Shown in pieces: positions 19,610 to 26,075 of a stretch of DNA of 64,000 nucleotides. Location: positions 1 through 64,000 of the forward strand of contig JAFGLZ010000064.1 in assembly GCA_016927755.1 (NCBI GenBank), given 5' to 3'. Within the stretch, counting starts at the first letter, position 1; every line of letters begins with the position of its first letter. The position numbers and the translations under genes are program-made. Under the pieces are notes generated by a model that had not been told where the DNA came from, searched no databases, and saw only the letters and a list, made by a program, of their open reading frames with translations. The stretch is from Phycisphaerae bacterium. GTDB lineage: Bacteria; Planctomycetota; Phycisphaerae; UBA1845; JAFGLZ01.

Positions 19610-19661
19610 GTAGCATGGGCATCTTGCCCATGAACCTTCACGGGCGAGACGCCCGTGCTGC
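19610..19661 (+). repeat. Double REP-like palindrome (GTAGC-type)
   Basis: Two adjacent hairpins stand side by side: CATGGGC-ATCTT-GCCCATG (19614-19632) and CACGGGC-GAGAC-GCCCGTG (19639-19657). They are introduced by GTAGC and closed by CTGC. The second hairpin recurs in inverted form at 50292-50314. The GTAG-headed imperfect palindrome is the usual shape of REP elements mobilised by RAYT transposases; no RAYT gene is in the window. Confidence 0.8.
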
Positions 19662-19693
19662 GGCGGCGCGGAACTCACTCGTCGGCTGCGGCA

Positions 19694-20185
19694 CTACGCG
19701 ATCTTCTGCGTCGTCTCCGGCTCGGCGGATTGCCCGAACTCGATCATCCAACTGCTTCCGCACGTCTCGTCAAGCGGCGTCTCGTGCAGGCGAACGGGCC
19801 GTTGCTCGAAACCCAGCGGCTCGAAGAACTCCTGGCGCCCGTTATGGACCTGCAGCATCGTGCAACCCTTGGCGCGTGCCCACTTGGCGACGTTTCGTGT
19901 CAGTGCCCTGCCGATGCCCCGCCCCTGGTGGCCTCGGCCAACGGCGAGCGCGTCGAGATGTCCCGTTCGGCATTCGAGGTCGAGGTTCAGCCGGTAACTG
20001 CCGACAATGGCGCCGACGATCTCGCCCTCGCCAATGGCGACGGTAACCTGGTGTGCGTTCGACTCGATGGACTCGGCCAGGAGGTCCCGGTAGTCCGGGC
20101 CGATGTCTTCTCGATAGAGCATGTCGAACAGGGGCATCATCTCCTCGATGTCATCCATCGTCGCCGGGCGTAGTGATACGACCAT
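19694..20185 (-). CDS. GNAT-family N-acetyltransferase
   Basis: Cytoplasmic acetyl-CoA-dependent acetyltransferase, 163 residues. The GNAT fold is visible from the N-terminal LRPATMDDIEEM, through the beta-4 segment LDALAVGRGHQGRGIGRALT (the Q/RxxGxG/A acetyl-CoA loop is QGRGIG), to VHNGRQEFFEPLGFEQ. The substrate is unknown. The ATG follows a clean GGAGG sequence. REP-like palindromes lie just beyond its 3' end. Confidence 0.88.
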   Translation of the reverse strand: MVVSLRPATMDDIEEMMPLFDMLYREDIGPDYRDLLAESIESNAHQVTVAIGEGEIVGAIVGSYRLNLDLECRTGHLDALAVGRGHQGRGIGRALTRNVAKWARAKGCTMLQVHNGRQEFFEPLGFEQRPVRLHETPLDETCGSSWMIEFGQSAEPETTQKIA

Positions 20186-20555
20186 CTAGTCCTCCGTCTG
20201 GTTTTCCCTAGGGGTTATCCTTTGCAGTCCTGCCGCGAGGTCACTTCCTGTCCCCCCGCTGCCCGTCGAGGTTGCCCCCCACATTGAGCAGCGTCTGGAA
20301 TCGGTCCGGCTGGTTCGGATCGTCAAGAGCGGCCCGATTATCGGACACCACGGCATAGTGTAGGCGCCGATCCCCGATGAGTCGAGACCCCCAAGCGGCT
20401 GGATTTGCAGTCGAGGGCGAACCCACGATACAAGCTGTTGCCTCCCAATATCAGCTTGTCGGGAGATGGCCGGCGTTGCTGCTTACCGGGCTGCCTTCCG
20501 GAGATGAAGCCTACGTTGGTGTGCCGCGCGTTGACATGAAGCTCGCCTCAGTAGT
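20186..20555. other. Intergenic region with possible gene debris
   Basis: No full gene is supported. On the minus strand a frame of about 60 codons (20245-20426) contains the protein-like stretch LHYAVVSDNRAALDDPNQPD followed by RFQTLLNVGGNLD. It lacks a proper N-terminus and may be the tail of a lost gene. I cannot name its family. Confidence 0.35.
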
Positions 20556-21764
20556 TCACGCTTGGGATATGACCTCCTGGAAGCGATCGCCCAGCAGCGT
20601 CTCGATGCTGGGCCGAACCCCCCAAAACGCCTTCATCTCCGCATATTGACGGACCGTATCACGGTTCCCCGGCCGGGGGCCCCTGCTCGCCCGGATCATC
20701 AGGTTCTTCGCCGTGTGCTCCGGGTCGACGAACTCCACGACGTCCGTTCGATAGCCCATGATCCGCAGGACGAGCGCGCGAAAGGCGTCCGTCGCGATGT
20801 CGGCCGTCCGCTGTCGAAGGATCCCGTAACGCAGGATCGGCTGCAGCACCTCCGCCGAGAGCTGACCATGGAGCTCGTGCTGGCAGCACGGCGCGGCCAG
20901 GATGACCCGACTGCCCCAGCGGATCCCCTGTGCAATGGCCTCGTCCGTGGCAGTGTCACAGGCATGCAGACTCAGGACCACGTCCGGCGGCGTTTCCGGA
21001 GAGAACTCGGCGATCTTGGACACGCGGAACGCCACGCCCTCCCACCCCAGAGACGCCACCAGCTCGCGGCACCTCTCGATCACCTCGGCGTCATGGTCAA
21101 CGCCGGTGACTCTGACGGTTCGTCCCTGAACCTCCGTCAGGTAGTGCCGCGCCGCCAGCGTCAGATAGGCCTTGCCGCAGCCGCAGTCGACGATTCGCAG
21201 GAGCCCCTCCGGCGCGTTCGACGCCGGAATGGTCTGCTCCAACAGGCGCAGAAACTCGTTGATCTGACGAAACTTCGCCTGCATGCTCGGACGGACCTCG
21301 CCGCCTCGTCCTATCACCCCGATCGCCTCGAGAAACCCGCCGGCCGTCTCCGGGCTCAGCGGATGCCGTTTGGCTCGATCGTGCTGAAGGTTCGGCTCGG
21401 CATCCGGGCGAGAAGGCCTGCCTCGTTTGACGAGCGCCCTGCCCTTCTTCGTGATCCGGACGTGGAGGTCGCCCGACGACGTTTGCAGGTGGATCTGCCG
21501 GAACGGCATCGCCAGGACCTCGTCGAGCCTGGCCCGGGCCTCATCGCCCGCGAAGTTCCTCGCCGTGTCCTTCTTGGCGTCGAAATAGGAGAACTGGAAG
21601 TGCCTGAGGCCTTTGATCTCGACCGGGCGCACCGCCACCTTGCCCCAAGGTACGTTGCCGGTCCAGGCCCCTCCGGACAGAGTCAGTCGTAGGAAGGTCT
21701 CATTGTCGAAGACCGCCTGTCGGACCGCTTCCTGATAGTCGTCTCTGGTCGCAGGAGAACTCAT
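20556..21764 (-). CDS. SAM-dependent methyltransferase (Methyltransf_32-like)
   Basis: Cytoplasmic methyltransferase-like protein of 402 residues. The class I SAM-binding motif is IVDCGCGKAYLTLA (about 191-204), followed by an acidic strand end (VTGVDHDAEV) and LSLHACDTATDEAI, the HACD motif typical of this family. A cysteine pair follows in ILAAPCCQHEL. The N-terminal half (about 1-160) is a separate domain with a basic segment (RITKKGRALVKRGRP) suggestive of RNA or protein binding. The substrate is not known; relatives include a glutathione-S-transferase C-terminal-domain-associated family. A GGAG precedes the ATG. Confidence 0.8.
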   Translation of the reverse strand: MSSPATRDDYQEAVRQAVFDNETFLRLTLSGGAWTGNVPWGKVAVRPVEIKGLRHFQFSYFDAKKDTARNFAGDEARARLDEVLAMPFRQIHLQTSSGDLHVRITKKGRALVKRGRPSRPDAEPNLQHDRAKRHPLSPETAGGFLEAIGVIGRGGEVRPSMQAKFRQINEFLRLLEQTIPASNAPEGLLRIVDCGCGKAYLTLAARHYLTEVQGRTVRVTGVDHDAEVIERCRELVASLGWEGVAFRVSKIAEFSPETPPDVVLSLHACDTATDEAIAQGIRWGSRVILAAPCCQHELHGQLSAEVLQPILRYGILRQRTADIATDAFRALVLRIMGYRTDVVEFVDPEHTAKNLMIRASRGPRPGNRDTVRQYAEMKAFWGVRPSIETLLGDRFQEVISQA

Positions 21765-21868
21765 GTGCTCCGTCGATACTTGAGGTCCAGTCCGATTTCA
21801 AGGCGTCTGGACCGTCGAGCCGCCGGCGAGGCACATGAGCCCGAGAGGAGCTGCTCGCCTGGGACCGG

Positions 21869-22510
21869 TCAGGTCCCAAGCGGCAGTTCCGCGTCGGAGC
21901 CTTGGGTAATGGGCTCCAACGCTCGGGCAATATTGGCTCGGGCCCGCAGTACGAGCCTCTCGGCCTCGTCCGACGACATCTCCAGGGCCTCGGCGATCTC
22001 TCGATAGCCCATCGACCTGTAGGTCCGCATCGCCAGTGCCTCTCGCTGCCGCGCCGGCAGGTTCGCCACGGCCGCGCCCACGACGGCCATCTGCATGGCA
22101 CGTCGAGACGGCCGATCGTTCGGCAACGCCGCCAGGACCTCGTCCGCGTCGTTCAGGGATTCAAGACGCTGCCGGCATCGCGCGCACCCCGACAGGTGCG
22201 CCGCGATCGCCGAGCGCCGCGTCTCGTCCAGCTCCCCCGCGGCGTACGCCGCCAGATCGCTGTAAGTCGCATCACGTCGCACACCCAGACCCCGCGCCAG
22301 GCCCGAACAGGTCCCGCCGAGCGCCTTGCACAGGCGGCGGGTCGCCGACTTGGCCTTGGCGATGACGAAGTCGAAGGACTGGGCGATCTCTCGGCTCATA
22401 TCCTCGAATACCAACAGGTCGAACGGCCGGTCCTGACGCGACAGAAACGCGTCCATCGGGTCGAACGGACGACGGCTCATCCACGGGTCATGCTCTTCAT
22501 TCGTTGCCAT
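21869..22510 (-). CDS. Hybrid protein: anti-sigma-type zinc finger plus sigma-70 region 4
   Basis: A 213-residue protein with an unusual domain mix. Residues 83-118 form a zf-HC2-like finger (H105, C109, C112 in HLSGCARC), the module found in ZAS-type anti-sigma factors. Residues 148-200 are a sigma-70 region 4 helix-turn-helix (LPARQREALAMRTY, then GYREIAEALEMSSDEAERL). No region 2, which would be needed to bind the -10 element, can be seen; residues 1-80 are of unknown type. It could be a regulator that binds -35 DNA or RNA polymerase without acting as a full sigma factor. I chose ATG 22510; an in-frame ATG four codons upstream is possible. Confidence 0.7.
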   Translation of the reverse strand: MATNEEHDPWMSRRPFDPMDAFLSRQDRPFDLLVFEDMSREIAQSFDFVIAKAKSATRRLCKALGGTCSGLARGLGVRRDATYSDLAAYAAGELDETRRSAIAAHLSGCARCRQRLESLNDADEVLAALPNDRPSRRAMQMAVVGAAVANLPARQREALAMRTYRSMGYREIAEALEMSSDEAERLVLRARANIARALEPITQGSDAELPLGT

Positions 22511-22701
22511 GTACAGCACCACTCCGATGTTAAGGCTCGCACTTGTCAGACTATGGATGCACGGGAGTCAATCGGGGTTACGGCGTTCGCATCGTGCTGC
22601 CTCCTAACCGGAAATCGCCGCCCCGCTGACGAGCCGCGGCATGGGCTTTGGTGGTATGCGCTTTGCCGCGGGCGTCAGGTCATGCCCACGGCGAGGATGG
22701 C

Positions 22702-22742
22702 TCCAAAACAAAGGCGGCCGACCTCATCGGGGTCGGCCTTTG
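22702..22742 (-). terminator. Rho-independent terminator of a small minus-strand transcript
   Basis: Read on the minus strand, GGCCGACC-CCGATGA-GGTCGGCC forms a perfect 8-bp stem. It can be extended through flanking CAAA/TTTG with a small bulge, and is followed by TTTGTTTT. It lies about 30 bases after the stop codon of the 17-codon frame and about 190 bases before the hybrid sigma-4 gene. Confidence 0.75.
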
Positions 22743-22773
22743 CATCTTACGTCGGGGACTTCAGACGATTCGC

Positions 22774-22827
22774 TCAGGCCGATACCCACCGAGGGCGCGA
22801 CTGGTGATGACATTGTCGGATCTTCAT
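22774..22827 (-). CDS. Putative 17-residue peptide (leader or small protein)
   Basis: A short frame reads MKIRQCHHQSRPRWVSA and stops at TGA. The start codon lies 7 bases after a perfect AGGAGG ribosome-binding site, which is much better than most starts in this window. A good promoter lies about 70 bases upstream and a terminator hairpin about 30 bases downstream. The peptide is basic, with two His and one Cys. It may be a true small protein, or a leader peptide controlling read-through into the hybrid sigma-4 gene. No family is recognised. Confidence 0.5.
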   Translation of the reverse strand: MKIRQCHHQSRPRWVSA

Positions 22828-22900
22828 CGTCTGCCCTCCTCTCTTTGCTTGAGCAATCCGTCCGGGCAAATACGTCTGATCCACAGCCAAGTATAGGGCA

Positions 22901-22928
22901 AATATAGACGCGCTTTGGGCTAAGTCAA
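22901..22928 (-). promoter_or_regulatory. Candidate sigma-70 promoter for the small transcript
   Basis: Minus strand: -35 TTGACT (22928-22923), a 16-base spacer, then -10 TATATT (22906-22901). Both boxes are close to consensus. The predicted start site is near 22894. Confidence 0.65.
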
Positions 22929-23106
22929 ATCGGAGGCGACAATAATCACACTTCTTGCGAAAAACCCTACCGTTTCCGAACCCCCCGGTAACGTCCACCT
23001 TCGTCTGCTCAGCCGGGCGACCCTAACGGCCTCGCCTCCGCTGACGTCACCGTTGCAGGGCCCCACGTCCGAAAACAACGCCCCTGCCGCCACCGAAGAC
23101 GCGCCC

Positions 23107-24147
23107 TCAGATCCCCGCTATCGCCTCACGGGCAACCTCCGGCGTGACGGTCCCCTCCTCCGCGAGCCGCCTGACGTGATCGGCAAGCGACTGACACCCC
23201 TCCGGAAGCGGACGGGAGCGATCGAGGGGGTCTCCCCCTCCCGCAATGGCGGTCCGCATCTCGTCGTCCGGGACCAGGACGCCATAGGCCGCCACCCGAC
23301 CCTTCCGCGCGGCGTGGGGCAGGAGGATCTGGACCATGACAATCCGCAGCGCTTCCGCGAGAGATTTCCTGAAGCTCAGCCGGACGTCCTCCGGCTGGAC
23401 GTCGATCATCCGCTGGATGGCCGCCTCAGGCGATTGGGCGTGGACCTGCGTGATGACCAGTGCGAACGTCTGGGCCGCCGTGACGCAGGCCTGGACCTCC
23501 TCCGCCCTTCGAAGCTCCGGCACGAAGAGCACGTCGAAATCCTGGCGCATGGACGCCCGTATCGCCGAGATCGTGTCCGGGGCGTCCCGGCCGATCTCGC
23601 GTTGTTGGATGACGGCCTTCTTCGGCCCCAGTCGGATGCCGATGGGTTCCTCCACGGTGCAGATATGCACGGGTCTGCGGGCGTTGATGTCGTCCAAGAG
23701 GGCGTAACACGTGGTGGTCTTGCCGGAGCCGACAGGTCCGCCGATGACGACCAGACCATTGCGGGCATCGCAGGCGTCAATCACCGCCTTCGGCACGCCG
23801 AGGACGTCGACCCCGAACAGCGTGGTGGGAAGTACCCGAGCCGTCATGGTGCACGCGCCGCCGGATTTCGCCACACAGATCTGGGCGTTAAGCACCCCGG
23901 GGATGTGATGGGAGGCGAGTACCTCACCGGTCTCCGGCCCGATTCTCGCCAGGGCCTCTTGTCCCACGATTCCCACGGCCATGGCCTCGACCTGCTCCGC
24001 CGTCAGAACGTCACCGTCGACTCGTTCGATGCCCTCACGCAGGCGGTAACACGCCGGCTCGCCCGGGATCAGGAACACGTCGCTGGCGTGACGCTCTTGC
24101 GCCTGCTGGAGGTATCCTTCGAGTTGGCTCATTGTCTGGGCATTCAT
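23107..24147 (-). CDS. PilT/PulE-family secretion or twitching ATPase
   Basis: Cytoplasmic hexameric ATPase of the type IV pilus retraction family, 346 residues. Walker A is GGPVGSGKTTT (136-146). The Asp box is TVEEPIG (164-170, with Glu-Glu-Pro), the Walker B region is DVLFVPELRR (205-214, where PilT usually has VGEMRD) and the His box is ITQVHAQS (232-239, where PilT has TLHTNS). The key acidic and His residues remain, but the boxes are drifted, so this is a divergent paralogue. AGGAG lies 7 bases before the ATG. It follows an ECF sigma gene by 20 bases. No pilin or assembly genes occur in the window. Confidence 0.85.
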   Translation of the reverse strand: MNAQTMSQLEGYLQQAQERHASDVFLIPGEPACYRLREGIERVDGDVLTAEQVEAMAVGIVGQEALARIGPETGEVLASHHIPGVLNAQICVAKSGGACTMTARVLPTTLFGVDVLGVPKAVIDACDARNGLVVIGGPVGSGKTTTCYALLDDINARRPVHICTVEEPIGIRLGPKKAVIQQREIGRDAPDTISAIRASMRQDFDVLFVPELRRAEEVQACVTAAQTFALVITQVHAQSPEAAIQRMIDVQPEDVRLSFRKSLAEALRIVMVQILLPHAARKGRVAAYGVLVPDDEMRTAIAGGGDPLDRSRPLPEGCQSLADHVRRLAEEGTVTPEVAREAIAGI

Positions 24148-24167
24148 GCTTCTTCTCCTGATGGACG

Positions 24168-24779
24168 TTAAAGCCGCAGGTCTGGGCGTCGCGCCAGCCT
24201 GCGATTCGGCGCCTTCGGTTCCGTAACGTAGTCGAACAATGCGTCTCGAAGCCTCCGCCGTGCCTCATGGAGGCGGCGCCTGACGGTCCCGCTCGGTACC
24301 CCAAGCATCGCCGCGATCTCCCCACACGGCCGGTCATCCAGGTAAAACAGCTCGACCGCCTCCCGCTGCTTGGCCGGCAGCTCGCTCATGGCACAACGCA
24401 CGAGGCTCCGGAGCTCCTCCCCGACCACCCCGGCCTCGGGGCTGCCCGGGTCCACAACGCCGTTCGCATCGACGCACACGACAGGCTCCCTCTGTCGCCG
24501 CAAGATCCGGTGACACTGCGTCCGGACGATCTGGCGGAACCATCCTGGGAACGCCGCCGGATCACGAAGATCCCCGAGCCGGTCCAGCGCCTTGAGAAAC
24601 GCCTCCTGGACTGCGTCTTCGGCTAAGTGCTCATCGCTGAGCAGGCAGCGAGCCAGATCCAACGCCCCGTCTCTGAACCGAACGACCAAGAGACGAACCG
24701 CCTCGCCGTCACCGCGTCGGCATCGCTCCAAAATCTCGCACAGTTGATCCGCCACCAGCCCTCCAGCCTTCGTCAACAC
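24168..24779 (-). CDS. ECF-type RNA polymerase sigma factor
   Basis: Sigma-70 family factor, about 195-203 residues. Region 2 is at about residues 25-90 (HLAEDAVQEAFLKALDRLGD, followed by FPGWFRQIVRTQCHRILRR). Region 4 is at about 130-185 (LPAKQREAVELFYLDDRP, then CGEIAAMLGVPSGTVRRRLH). The initiation codon is uncertain: GTG at 24779, or a GTG eight codons later that follows GGAGG. No anti-sigma gene adjoins it. The PilT-like gene 20 bases downstream is probably co-transcribed. Confidence 0.88.
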   Translation of the reverse strand: MLTKAGGLVADQLCEILERCRRGDGEAVRLLVVRFRDGALDLARCLLSDEHLAEDAVQEAFLKALDRLGDLRDPAAFPGWFRQIVRTQCHRILRRQREPVVCVDANGVVDPGSPEAGVVGEELRSLVRCAMSELPAKQREAVELFYLDDRPCGEIAAMLGVPSGTVRRRLHEARRRLRDALFDYVTEPKAPNRRLARRPDLRL

Positions 24780-24826
24780 CCATAGGAGCCGATCTACCCC
24801 AAAAAGGTTCGCCGCAGGCCCACCCC

Positions 24827-24850
24827 AAAAAAGGTGTCAGGAACCTTTTT
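24827..24850. repeat. REP-like palindrome (AAAAAAGGT-type)
   Basis: AAAAAAGGT and ACCTTTTT arms enclose GTCAGGA. A near-identical element lies at 51723-51748, and a partial arm (CCCCAAAAAGGTTC) lies at 24797-24810. The poly-A/T flanks would let it act as a two-way terminator. It sits between the ECF sigma gene and the Gfo/Idh/MocA gene. Confidence 0.8.
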
Positions 24851-25000
24851 CCGGAACGATCGGCAGGATAATCTCCATAACAGTCATCGCAGTAATAGGT
24901 TACGGATGGACTCCGCTTGCTTGCGCGAGTGGCAATGTGCCCCCTCGAAACCCGTTTCGTCCAGCGGAACCCCGGAACCACCTCCGCTGACGAGCGCCCC

Positions 25001-25996
25001 CTAGGCGTCCTGCAGCTCGAACGTGCCCGACTCGTGCAGCTCCAGGAGATCGACCAGCTCCATCGACCGCAGGCCGTCGACGATGTTCGGGGAGGGTTGC
25101 TGTCCTGTCTTGATGCACTCGACGAAATGGACCATCTCCCCCGCGTAGCCCTGGAGCACCAGCGTGTCCAGCGGCTCGTCGACCCCAAACAGAGGACCGC
25201 TGGGGATCGCCAAGTCGGGCCGCCAAGTGTCCATCTGGCCGAACGTCTTCCGACGCCCGCCCTTGAGGTGCTCGATGTGCGTCAGGTTCTCCACGTAGAC
25301 GGCCGAGTTCGTCCCGCACACTTCGATCCGCTCTTGAACGCCGGGCGTCTGGCTGCCCATGTTCACCATCCCCACGGCGCCGCTGGCGTATCGCAGCGAG
25401 ATCGCGAAGACGTACTCACCGTCCCGCTCGTGCCGCTCGAAAGACATTCGCTTGATTGGCCCGCCCAGGAATCTGGCCAGGTCCAGCGGATGCACCGACA
25501 TATAGATCAGGTGCTCGTGCAGGGGGCTGAAGGGCCAATAGGTGTAGCGAACATGCACGTGCGAGACCGGGCCGAACTCGTCCGAGTCCATCAACGCCTT
25601 CGCCCGGACGTAATTGCTCGCGAACCGCTTCATGAACCCCACCATCAGCGGCGCGCCCGAGGCCCGCTGAGCCTCGACAAGCTCTCGCGCCTGCTCGAGC
25701 GTCTGGCCCGGCGGCTTCTCGATGAACGTGGGAATCTTACGCGCCATCGTCTCGAGCGCTGCCGCGTGGTGAAGCGCCGGCGGGCCGACGATGCACACCC
25801 CGTCAAGTGTCTCGCCGTCCAGCATCCGCCGGTAATCGTCGTAAGTCTTGCCGATGTTGAAAAGCCTCGAGTTCCGCTTGAGCAAATCGGCGTTCAGATC
25901 CGCCGCCGCCGCGATCTCGCACTCGGCATACTGCAGCGACCTGAAGATCACGTTCGTGCTGTGACTGCCGCAACCGATCATGCCCAATCTAATCAT
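25001..25996 (-). CDS. Gfo/Idh/MocA-family oxidoreductase (cytoplasmic)
   Basis: NAD(P)-dependent sugar or cyclitol oxidoreductase, 331 residues. The N-terminal Rossmann glycine motif is LGMIGCGSHSTNV, and the family's catalytic Lys motif is FIEKPPGQTLEQA (EKP, about residues 92-94). The C-terminal alpha/beta dimerisation domain starts near residue 125 (MVGFMKRFASNYVRA). There is no signal sequence, unlike the second family member at 56478. The substrate is unknown. The membrane vWA protein 80 bases upstream on the same strand could share its transcript. Confidence 0.9.
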   Translation of the reverse strand: MIRLGMIGCGSHSTNVIFRSLQYAECEIAAAADLNADLLKRNSRLFNIGKTYDDYRRMLDGETLDGVCIVGPPALHHAAALETMARKIPTFIEKPPGQTLEQARELVEAQRASGAPLMVGFMKRFASNYVRAKALMDSDEFGPVSHVHVRYTYWPFSPLHEHLIYMSVHPLDLARFLGGPIKRMSFERHERDGEYVFAISLRYASGAVGMVNMGSQTPGVQERIEVCGTNSAVYVENLTHIEHLKGGRRKTFGQMDTWRPDLAIPSGPLFGVDEPLDTLVLQGYAGEMVHFVECIKTGQQPSPNIVDGLRSMELVDLLELHESGTFELQDA

Positions 25997-26075
25997 GAGT
26001 GCCGTCCCTTTCAGGCATCACATTTCAGACCTACGGCCGATGTTGTGTTCGACAGGCTCCGCCAACCCCGACTCA

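Noticed and set aside
20245-20426. Minus-strand frame of about 60 codons after the GNAT gene as a real small gene
   Set aside because: It has protein-like wording but no ribosome-binding site, no recognisable family and no proper N-terminus. I kept it only as possible debris.
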